Positions 1 to 5,913 of a DNA stretch of 7,751 bases are shown here, piece by piece. The translations under genes and the position numbers were made by a program. Where the stretch lies: assembly GCA_023392225.1 (NCBI GenBank), contig JAEVZM010000267.1, forward strand, positions 1 to 7,751. The letters run 5' to 3'. The notes beneath the pieces are model-generated. The model had not been told where the DNA came from and did no database searches. It was given only the letters and a program-made list of their open reading frames with translations. The DNA is from Pseudomonadota bacterium. GTDB lineage: Bacteria; Pseudomonadota; Alphaproteobacteria; Rhizobiales; Kaistiaceae. How positions within the stretch are numbered: the stretch's first letter is position 1; each line of letters begins with the position of its first letter.

Positions 1-1127
1 GCATCATTCCGCGCCGCTCGGTGCACGAGCCGATGCAGACCGGCCTCAAGGCCATCGACGCGCTGATCCCCGTCGGCCGTGGCCAGCGCGAGCTGATCAT
101 CGGCGATCGCCAGACCGGCAAGACTGCCGTCGCCATCGACACCATCCTGAACCAGAAGTCGGTGAACGACACCGGCGAGGAGTCGCAGAAGCTCTACTGC
201 GTCTATGTCGCGGTGGGCCAGAAGCGCTCGAGCGTCGCCCAGCTGGTGAAGACCCTGGAGGAAAACGGCGCGATGGAGTACTCCATCGTCGTCGCCGCCA
301 CCGCCTCGGAGCCGGCCGCCCTCCAGTACCTGGCGCCCTTCGCCGGCTGCACCATGGGCGAGTTCTTCCGCGACAACGGCATGCATGCGCTGATCATCTA
401 CGACGATCTGTCGAAGCAGGCCGTGGCCTACCGGCAGATGTCGCTGCTGCTCCGCCGCCCGCCGGGACGCGAGGCCTACCCGGGCGACGTGTTCTACCTG
501 CATTCCCGCCTGCTCGAGCGCGCCGCGAAGCTCAATGCGGCCAACGGCTCCGGCTCGCTGACCGCGCTGCCGATCATCGAGACCCAGGCGAACGACGTGT
601 CGGCCTACATCCCGACCAACGTCATCTCGATCACCGACGGCCAGATCTTCCTCGAGACCGACCTGTTCTACCAGGGCATCCGCCCGGCGGTGAACGTCGG
701 CATCTCGGTGAGCCGCGTCGGCTCGGCCGCCCAGATCAAGGCGATGAAGCAGGTCGCCGGCTCGATCAAGGGCGAGCTCGCCCAGTACCGCGAGATGGCC
801 GCCTTCGCGCAGTTCGGCTCGGACCTCGATGCCGCGACCCAGCGCCTTCTCAACCGCGGCGCCCGCCTGACCGAACTCCTCAAGCAGCCGCAGTTCTCGC
901 CGCTGCCCGTCGAGGAGCAGGTGGTGGTGATCTTCGCCGGCGTGAACGGCTATCTCGACAAGCTGCCGGTCGCCAAGGTTGGCGAATTCGAGCAGGGCTT
1001 CCTGGCGCTGCTGCGCTCGCAGCATGCGGATCTCCTTTCCGATATCCGCACCAAGAAGGAGCTCACCGGCGAGATTCGAGAGAAGCTCAAGGCCGCCGCC
1101 GATTCCTACTCCAAGGCTTTCGCGTAA
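1..1127 (+). CDS. atpA: ATP synthase F1 subunit alpha (5' truncated by window edge)
   Basis: Alpha subunit of the F1 sector of ATP synthase. It alternates with beta in the alpha3beta3 head and carries the non-catalytic nucleotide sites. The reading frame is open from base 3, so about 374 residues are present; compared with the usual ~510, roughly the first 135 are outside the window. The GTG/ATG codons near base 21-33 are internal, not starts. Visible landmarks are the Walker A motif GDRQTGKT (102-125), the Walker B-like stretch ALIIYDDL, the segment RRPPGREAYPGD, and VSRVGSAAQ, whose Arg (codon 714-716) is the arginine finger reaching the beta catalytic site. The C-terminal helical domain ends in SYSKAFA. 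The TAA stop lies six bases before the atpG start, in the same frame. The operon order alpha-gamma-beta-epsilon supports the call; delta (atpH) would be expected just upstream. Confidence 0.98.
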   Translation, partial: IIPRRSVHEPMQTGLKAIDALIPVGRGQRELIIGDRQTGKTAVAIDTILNQKSVNDTGEESQKLYCVYVAVGQKRSSVAQLVKTLEENGAMEYSIVVAATASEPAALQYLAPFAGCTMGEFFRDNGMHALIIYDDLSKQAVAYRQMSLLLRRPPGREAYPGDVFYLHSRLLERAAKLNAANGSGSLTALPIIETQANDVSAYIPTNVISITDGQIFLETDLFYQGIRPAVNVGISVSRVGSAAQIKAMKQVAGSIKGELAQYREMAAFAQFGSDLDAATQRLLNRGARLTELLKQPQFSPLPVEEQVVVIFAGVNGYLDKLPVAKVGEFEQGFLALLRSQHADLLSDIRTKKELTGEIREKLKAAADSYSKAFA

Positions 1128-1133
1128 CAGCCC

Positions 1134-2015
1134 ATGCCGTCGCTCAAGGCGCTCCGCAACCGCATCGTCTCGGTCAAGGCGACGCAGAAGATCACCAAGG
1201 CCATGCAGATGGTCGCGGCGTCCAAGTTGCGCCGCGCCCAGGCTGCCGCCGAGGCGGCGCGCCCCTATGCGGCGCGCATGAACGCCGTGCTCGCCAATCT
1301 CGCCGGCCCGATGCAGGGCCGCGATGACGCACCGCGGCTGCTTGCCGGCACCGGCCGGCAGGATACCCACCTGCTCATCGTCTGCACCGCCGAGCGTGGC
1401 CTCTGCGGCGCTTTCAACTCGTCGATCTCCCGGCTTGCCCGCGAGCACATCCGGCGGCTCCTCGCCGAGGGCAAGGACGTCAAGATCCTCTGCGTCGGCC
1501 GCAAGGGCTATGACGCGCTGCGCCGCGAGTACGGCACCCGGATCATCGAGCTCGTCGATCTCCGCGCCGTGAAGCGGCTCGGCTTCACCGATGCCCATGC
1601 CATCGGGCAGAAGGTCTCCGACCTGTTCGAGACCGGCGCCTTCGACGTCGCCACCATCTTCTATTCCGAATTCCGCTCGGTGATCTCCCAGGTCCCGACG
1701 GCGCAGCAGCTCATCCCCGCCCAGATCGGTGGCGGTGAGGCCGGTGCCGAGGCGGACCTCGGGATCTACGAATACGAGGCCGACGAGGAGTCGATCCTCA
1801 ACGAGCTTCTGCCGCGCAACCTTTCGGTCCAGGTGTTCCGGGCGCTGCTCGAGAACTCCGCCTCCGAGATGGGCGCCAAGATGACCGCCATGGATTCCGC
1901 CACCCGGAACGCCGGCGACATGATCGACAGGCTGACGCTGAACTACAACCGCTCGCGCCAGGCCCAGATCACCAAGGAACTGATCGAGATCATTTCCGGC
2001 GCCGAGGCGTTGTAG
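1134..2015 (+). CDS. atpG: ATP synthase F1 subunit gamma
   Basis: Central rotor shaft of F1-ATPase, a coiled coil of the N- and C-terminal helices that turns inside the alpha3beta3 ring. It has 293 residues, normal for the family (~290). The N-terminal helix shows the typical MPSLKALRNRI and KATQKITKAMQMVAASKLRRAQ pattern. A Rossmann-like middle domain follows (TERGLCGAFN at about residues 85-95, spelled AERGLCGAFN here). The C-terminal signature covers SEMGAKMTAMDSATRNAGDM, YNRSRQAQITKELIEI and the terminal SGAEAL. The ATG is fixed by homology and because an in-frame TAA (the atpA stop) lies only two codons before it. No Shine-Dalgarno sequence sits at a normal distance: the nearest AAGG (1113-1116) is 17 bases away, so initiation probably depends on translational coupling to atpA. 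Confidence 0.98.
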   Translation: MPSLKALRNRIVSVKATQKITKAMQMVAASKLRRAQAAAEAARPYAARMNAVLANLAGPMQGRDDAPRLLAGTGRQDTHLLIVCTAERGLCGAFNSSISRLAREHIRRLLAEGKDVKILCVGRKGYDALRREYGTRIIELVDLRAVKRLGFTDAHAIGQKVSDLFETGAFDVATIFYSEFRSVISQVPTAQQLIPAQIGGGEAGAEADLGIYEYEADEESILNELLPRNLSVQVFRALLENSASEMGAKMTAMDSATRNAGDMIDRLTLNYNRSRQAQITKELIEIISGAEAL

Positions 2016-2082
2016 GGTACGGGTCTCTGTCGCGGAATCGAACGAGTTCGTAGCCCCCGGGGCTCGAGAGAAGGAAACAGAC

Positions 2083-3546
2083 ATGGCTCAGGCCGCACAA
2101 AACACCAACGTCAAGGGCGTCTTCGGCCGCATCGTGCAGGTCACCGGTGCCGTCGTCGACGTGCAGTTCCGGGACCATCTGCCGGCGATCCTGAACGCGC
2201 TCGAGACCGACAATAACGGCAACCGCCTCATCCTCGAGGTTGCCCAGCATCTCGGCGAGAACACGGTCCGCACCATCGCGATGGACACCACCGAGGGTCT
2301 GGTCCGCAACCAGGAGGTCACCGACACCGGCGAGCCGATCGCGGTTCCGGTCGGCGAGGAGACCCTCGGCCGCATCATGAACGTCATCGGCGAGCCGGTC
2401 GACGAGGCCGGCCCGGTCAAGACCCAGCAGCGCCGCGCCATCCACCAGCCGGCCCCCGAATATGTCGACCAGTCGACCGAGGCGCAGATCCTGGTCACCG
2501 GCATCAAGGTCGTCGACCTCCTCGCCCCCTACGCCCGTGGCGGCAAGATCGGCCTGTTCGGCGGCGCCGGCGTCGGTAAGACGGTGCTGATCCAGGAGCT
2601 GATCAACAACGTCGCCAAGGCCCACGGCGGCTACTCGGTGTTCGCCGGCGTCGGCGAGCGCACCCGCGAGGGCAACGATCTCTATCACGAGATGATCGAG
2701 TCGGGCGTGAACAAGGACCCGGCCAAGAACAACGGCTCGACCGAGGGTTCCAAGTGCGCCCTGGTGTTCGGCCAGATGAACGAGCCGCCGGGCGCCCGCG
2801 CTCGCGTCGCCCTCGCCGGCCTGACCGTCGCCGAGTACTTCCGCGACCAGGGCCAGGACGTGCTGTTCTTCGTCGACAACATCTTCCGCTTCACCCAGGC
2901 GGGCTCGGAAGTGTCGGCGCTGCTCGGCCGCATCCCGTCGGCGGTGGGCTACCAGCCGACGCTCGCCACCGACATGGGCGCCCTCCAGGAGCGCATCACC
3001 ACGACCACCAAGGGCTCGATCACCTCGGTGCAGGCCATTTACGTGCCGGCCGACGATCTGACCGACCCGGCGCCGGCGACCTCGTTCGCCCACCTTGACG
3101 CCACCACCGTGCTGTCGCGCTCGATCGCCGAGAAGGGCATCTACCCGGCGGTCGATCCGCTCGACTCGACTTCGCGCATGCTCGACCCGCGCATCGTCGG
3201 CGAGGAGCACTACGACGTCGCCCGTCGGGTGCAGGAGGTCCTGCAGCGCTACAAGCAGCTCCAGGACATCATCGCGATCCTGGGCATGGACGAGCTCTCC
3301 GAGGAGGACCGTCTCGCCGTGGCCCGCGCCCGCAAGATCGAGCGCTTCCTGTCGCAGCCGTTCCACGTCGCCGAGATCTTCACCGGCTCGCCGGGCGTGT
3401 TCGTCGACCTCGCCGACACGATCAGCGGCTTCAAGCGTCTCGTCTCCGGCGAGTTCGACCACCTGCCCGAGCCGGCCTTCTACATGGTCGGCACCATCGA
3501 GGCGGCGGTCGAGAAGGCCAAGAAGCTCGCCGCCGAGGCCGCGTAA
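2083..3546 (+). CDS. atpD: ATP synthase F1 subunit beta (catalytic)
   Basis: Catalytic subunit of F1-ATPase, making ATP from ADP and phosphate in the cytoplasm-facing head (EC 7.1.2.2). It has 487 residues, full length. After a short Ala/Gln/Asn-rich leader comes the beta-barrel domain (GRIVQVTGAVVDVQF). The Walker A motif GGAGVGKT is at residues 160-167. GERTREGND follows at 191-199, with Glu192 matching the catalytic glutamate of the family. The Walker B segment LFFVDN has its Asp at residue 265. SALLGRIPSAVGYQPTL comes next, and the DELSEED loop that contacts gamma/epsilon is at 403-409. The start is supported by a strong ribosome-binding site, AAGGAAA at 2071-2077. The 67-base gap after atpG has no convincing terminator, so the gene is read as part of the same operon. 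Confidence 0.99.
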   Translation: MAQAAQNTNVKGVFGRIVQVTGAVVDVQFRDHLPAILNALETDNNGNRLILEVAQHLGENTVRTIAMDTTEGLVRNQEVTDTGEPIAVPVGEETLGRIMNVIGEPVDEAGPVKTQQRRAIHQPAPEYVDQSTEAQILVTGIKVVDLLAPYARGGKIGLFGGAGVGKTVLIQELINNVAKAHGGYSVFAGVGERTREGNDLYHEMIESGVNKDPAKNNGSTEGSKCALVFGQMNEPPGARARVALAGLTVAEYFRDQGQDVLFFVDNIFRFTQAGSEVSALLGRIPSAVGYQPTLATDMGALQERITTTTKGSITSVQAIYVPADDLTDPAPATSFAHLDATTVLSRSIAEKGIYPAVDPLDSTSRMLDPRIVGEEHYDVARRVQEVLQRYKQLQDIIAILGMDELSEEDRLAVARARKIERFLSQPFHVAEIFTGSPGVFVDLADTISGFKRLVSGEFDHLPEPAFYMVGTIEAAVEKAKKLAAEAA

Positions 3547-3561
3547 CACCCGCGCGAACAC

Positions 3562-3588
3562 GCTCCGCCGGACCGGTTTCGGCGGAGC
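3562..3588 (+). other. Perfect 9-bp stem-loop between atpD and atpC
   Basis: GCTCCGCCG (3562-3570) pairs without mismatch with CGGCGGAGC (3580-3588) around a nine-base loop, inside the 63-base gap between beta and epsilon. It is not followed by a run of T, so it does not look like an intrinsic terminator. It starts 15 bases after the atpD stop and ends 12 bases before the atpC ribosome-binding site. It could be an RNA processing or stability element, or a partial attenuator that lowers epsilon output relative to beta. The pairing is seen directly; the role is inferred. Confidence 0.6.
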
Positions 3589-3609
3589 AGACGTTGGTTT
3601 GAGGATCCG

Positions 3610-4014
3610 ATGGCCGAGTCTTTCCAGTTCGAACTCGTTTCTCCCGAGCGCCTGCTCATGTCCGAGCCGGTGGAAGAGGTCGTCGTGCCGGGCAGCGAGG
3701 GCCAGTTCACGGTGATGAAGGGCCATGCCCCGTTCATGACCACGCTGCGCCCTGGCGTCATCGACATCGTCCGCGCCGGCCAGACGACGCGGATCTTCGT
3801 CCGCGGCGGCTTCGCCGACGCCAATGCCGCCGGCCTCACGGTGCTGGCCGAGATGGCGATCCCGGTCGCCGAGATCAATCCGGCCCAGCTGGCGCAGGAA
3901 GTGAAGAACGCCGAGGAGGACGTCGCCGATGCCAAGGACGGCGCCACCAAGGACGCCGCCGAGCAGCGCTTGCACCAGCTCAAGGAAGTCCAGTCGGCGT
4001 TGACCGGCGGCTGA
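3610..4014 (+). CDS. atpC: ATP synthase F1 subunit epsilon
   Basis: Epsilon subunit of the F1 rotor, joining gamma to the c-ring and able to modulate ATP hydrolysis. It has 134 residues, close to the family norm (130-140). The N-terminal ten-stranded beta-sandwich spans about residues 1-85, with the typical FELVSPERLLMSEPVEEVVVPGSEG opening split around ERLL, followed by GHAPFMTTLRPG and a VRGGFADAN segment. The rest is an Ala/Glu/Lys-rich helical region from about residue 92 (NPAQLAQEVKNAEEDVADAK and onward), ending in ALTGG. The start is supported by GAGG at 3601-3604, five bases before the ATG. It is the last gene of the operon and is followed 28 bases later by a strong terminator. Its position after atpD and its length leave little doubt. 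Confidence 0.97.
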   Translation: MAESFQFELVSPERLLMSEPVEEVVVPGSEGQFTVMKGHAPFMTTLRPGVIDIVRAGQTTRIFVRGGFADANAAGLTVLAEMAIPVAEINPAQLAQEVKNAEEDVADAKDGATKDAAEQRLHQLKEVQSALTGG

Positions 4015-4042
4015 GGGCGACAAACCTCGGTCGAACGCATCG

Positions 4043-4069
4043 AAGGGGCCTCGCGGCCCCTTTTTCTTT
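4043..4069 (+). terminator. Intrinsic terminator of the atp operon
   Basis: AAGGGGCC (4043-4050) pairs with GGCCCCTT (4055-4062) around the tetraloop TCGC. The 3' arm runs directly into a T-rich tract (TTTTTCTTT, 4061-4069). The GC-rich stem, short loop and U-run are the textbook form of a rho-independent terminator, placed 28 bases after the atpC stop. It should isolate the topoisomerase gene downstream from ATP synthase transcription. Confidence 0.93.
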
Positions 4070-4140
4070 GGCAGGATCCCCGCCAGGCAACCCGGGACGG
4101 AGAGCGGCGTTGAATCCGCCGGTCAGAGGGAGAGCCCGGC

Positions 4141-5238
4141 ATGCCTGCCGTTGCGGAACGCACCACCGTCGTCGATGCCGGCCGGGCCGGGCTCCGCTAT
4201 CTTGCCGATGACGCACCCGGCATCCGCCGCATGGTGGCCGGACGGGGCTTCGCCTATCGCGATCCTGCCGGCCGCACCGTCCGCGACGCCGACGAGCGCC
4301 GGCGGATCCGGAGCCTTGCCATACCGCCCGCCTGGACCGACGTGTGGATATCGCCGGATCCGGAGGGTCACGTCCAGGCCACCGGGCGCGACGCGCGGGG
4401 CCGCAAGCAGTACCGCTACCATCCCGAGTTCCTCAGGGTGCGGGATGAAACCAAGTACCATCACATCCTGGAGTTCGCCCGCATCCTCCCCCGCATCCGG
4501 CGCGCGGTCGATGCCGACATGGGCCGCCGGGGGCTGCCGTTCGAGAAGGTCGTGGCGACGGTCGTCCATCTCCTCGATTCGACCCTCATCCGCGTCGGAA
4601 ACGCCGACTACGCGAGGCAGAACCGGAGCTTTGGACTGACGACGCTCCGCGACCGGCACGTCGCGATCGACGGCGGCACCCTCCGCTTCGCCTTCCGGGG
4701 AAAGAGCGGCAAGGACTGGAAGATCAAGCTGAATGACCGGCGCGTCGCCCGCATCGTCAAGGCGTGCCAGGACATCCCGGGCCAGCATCTCTTCCAGTAT
4801 ATGGACGGCGACGGCACACGACGCTCGATCGGCTCGGGAGACGTCAATGCCTGGCTGCGCGACGTCTCGGGCGAGGAGATCACCGCCAAGGACTTCCGGA
4901 CCTGGGCCGGCACGGTGCTGGCCGCCATGGCACTCCACGAATTTGCCGAATTCGATCGTGAGATCACCGCGAAGGCCAATATCCGGGAGGCGATCGAACG
5001 CGTGGCCCGGCGTCTCGGCAACACGCCGACCATCTGCCGGAAGTGCTATGTGCACCCCGAGATCCTCACCAGCTATCTCGACGGCGCCCTCGCCCTCGAT
5101 GTCGCCAGCCGAGCCGATACGGAGCTCAAGGCAGACCAGCACCTGACGGCCGAGGAAGTCGCGGTGCTGGCGCTCCTGAGGCGCCGGCTCGGCCGTCAGA
5201 AAGCGCGCCGAAAGGCCGATTTGGAGCGCGCCGCCTGA
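4141..5238 (+). CDS. Poxvirus-like (bacterial) DNA topoisomerase IB
   Basis: Type IB topoisomerase, which relaxes supercoils by nicking one strand through a 3'-phosphotyrosyl link and letting the DNA swivel, without ATP or metal. It has 365 residues, slightly longer than the vaccinia enzyme (314). The N-terminal DNA-clamp domain spans about residues 15-100, with IPPAWTDVWISPDPEGHVQA and GRKQYRYHPEF. The catalytic domain follows. By alignment with vaccinia, the catalytic set is Arg151 (in RVGNADYA), Lys188 (GKSGKDW), Arg253 (DFRTWAGT), Asn294 and the nucleophile Tyr303 (GNTPTICRKCYVHP). Asn294 takes the place of the pox His265, which I recall as normal for the bacterial family. The tail is very basic (RRRLGRQKARRKADLERAA). 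GAGGGAGA (4126-4133) is a good ribosome-binding site, seven bases before the ATG. The gene has its own transcription unit after the atp terminator, though no clear sigma70-type promoter is visible at 4070-4120. Its stop abuts the stop of convergent rppH. Confidence 0.93.
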   Translation: MPAVAERTTVVDAGRAGLRYLADDAPGIRRMVAGRGFAYRDPAGRTVRDADERRRIRSLAIPPAWTDVWISPDPEGHVQATGRDARGRKQYRYHPEFLRVRDETKYHHILEFARILPRIRRAVDADMGRRGLPFEKVVATVVHLLDSTLIRVGNADYARQNRSFGLTTLRDRHVAIDGGTLRFAFRGKSGKDWKIKLNDRRVARIVKACQDIPGQHLFQYMDGDGTRRSIGSGDVNAWLRDVSGEEITAKDFRTWAGTVLAAMALHEFAEFDREITAKANIREAIERVARRLGNTPTICRKCYVHPEILTSYLDGALALDVASRADTELKADQHLTAEEVAVLALLRRRLGRQKARRKADLERAA

Positions 5239-5751
5239 TCAGCCGGCGATGCCGCGGAACGCCTCGACCACCTGCTCGTAGACGCCGCGCTTGAACGGCA
5301 CGATCAGCTCCGGTAGCCGCTCGAGCTTCTCCCAGCGCCACGCGGTGAACTCGGCCTGGTACTTGCCGCCGCCGGGCGAGAGTACGTCGATTTCGGATTC
5401 GTCGCCCTCGAAGCGGAGTGCGAACCATTTCTGCTTCTGGCCCCGATAGCGCCCCTTCCACGAGGTCGCTACCAGCTCCGGCGGCAGGTCGTAGGTGAAC
5501 CACTCCGGCGCCTCGGCGATCAGGCTGGCATGCTTGACCGAGGTCTCCTCATGCAGCTCGCGGAGCGCCGCGTCATAGGGATCCTCGCCCTTGTCGAGGC
5601 CGCCCTGCGGCATCTGCCACCAGTGACCCTCACCTTCCCCCTCGGCATCCTCGTCGGAGCGGCGCCCGACCCACACCAGCCCATCGCGATTGAAGAGGGC
5701 GATGCCGACGCAGAGACGATAGGGCAGCTTGTCGATGTCGGTCTTGCTCAT
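5239..5751 (-). CDS. rppH: RNA pyrophosphohydrolase (Nudix hydrolase RppH)
   Basis: Nudix hydrolase that removes pyrophosphate from the 5'-triphosphate end of mRNAs, exposing them to RNase E-type decay. Alphaproteobacterial members have also been described as dinucleoside polyphosphate hydrolases (IalA). It has 170 residues, full length. YRLCVGIALFN opens the fold. WWQMPQGG leads into the Nudix box at residues 50-72 (G50, E56, R64-E65-L66, E68-E69), the metal-binding catalytic helix. The RppH-typical segments YRGQKQKWFALRFEGDESEI and LIVPFKRGVYEQVV follow. At residue 71 the box has Ser where the consensus has Gly. The ATG is supported by GGAGG (+ strand 5761-5765), nine bases upstream. It lies apart from ctpA behind a likely terminator, so it probably has its own promoter, which I could not identify. 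Confidence 0.94.
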   Translation of the reverse strand: MSKTDIDKLPYRLCVGIALFNRDGLVWVGRRSDEDAEGEGEGHWWQMPQGGLDKGEDPYDAALRELHEETSVKHASLIAEAPEWFTYDLPPELVATSWKGRYRGQKQKWFALRFEGDESEIDVLSPGGGKYQAEFTAWRWEKLERLPELIVPFKRGVYEQVVEAFRGIAG

Positions 5752-5823
5752 CGGGGGAAGCCTCCGGAACGGAAAGGTCTGACGGATCTGGCGCGCAATG
5801 GACGCTTGGCGCTCAATACAAGA

Positions 5824-5848
5824 AGGCCGGCAGCGTCGCCACCGGCCT
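5824..5848 (-). terminator. Probable terminator downstream of ctpA
   Basis: Read on the - strand, AGGCCGG pairs with CCGGCCT (7 bp, 11-base loop) and is followed by TCTTGTATT, a moderately U-rich tail. It lies 65 bases after the ctpA stop and 72 bases before the rppH start, a suitable place to end the envC-ctpA transcript. The tail is imperfect, so termination may be partial and some rppH message could come from readthrough. Confidence 0.6.
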
Positions 5849-5883
5849 CTCTCGATTCGTTCCTGCGTATGGGGGAGCGGCGC

Positions 5884-5913
5884 GGCCGCCCCTCCGGCCT
5901 TGGTTCGGCGGCC
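5884..5913 (-). other. GC-rich stem-loop just after the ctpA stop codon
   Basis: GGCCGCC (5884-5890) and GGCGGCC (5907-5913) form a perfect 7-bp stem with a 16-base loop, immediately adjacent to the ctpA TAA on the transcribed strand. No U-run follows it. It may protect the 3' end or assist the terminator 35 bases further on, but such stems also arise by chance in DNA this rich in G and C. Confidence 0.35.

Noticed and set aside
2039..2064. Short palindromes (CGAACGAGTTCG and AGCCCCCGGGGCT) in the atpG-atpD gap as an attenuator
   Set aside because: The arms are only 4-6 bp with almost no loop and no U-run. They are too weak to separate from chance in GC-rich sequence.
1990..4023. A 677-codon open frame on the - strand across atpD and atpC
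   Set aside because: It is the antisense shadow of two certain ATP synthase genes. Long antisense frames arise in GC-rich DNA because stop codons are rare, and its product is low-complexity Leu/Gly/Asp/Arg-rich with no recognisable domain.
4068..4096. TTGGCA at 4068-4073 as a -35 box for the topoisomerase gene
   Set aside because: The expected -10 position reads CCCGGG. The hexamer lies in the terminator tail, so no promoter is claimed.
4123..5142. A 339-codon open frame on the - strand opposite the topoisomerase gene
   Set aside because: The + strand frame contains the complete catalytic set of topoisomerase IB; the opposite frame has no recognisable motif.
5752..5913. In-frame upstream extension of rppH back to the ctpA stop
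   Set aside because: The frame is open, but the translated stretch is Arg/Pro-rich and unlike RppH, while the chosen ATG has a GGAGG site and gives a family-typical N-terminus.
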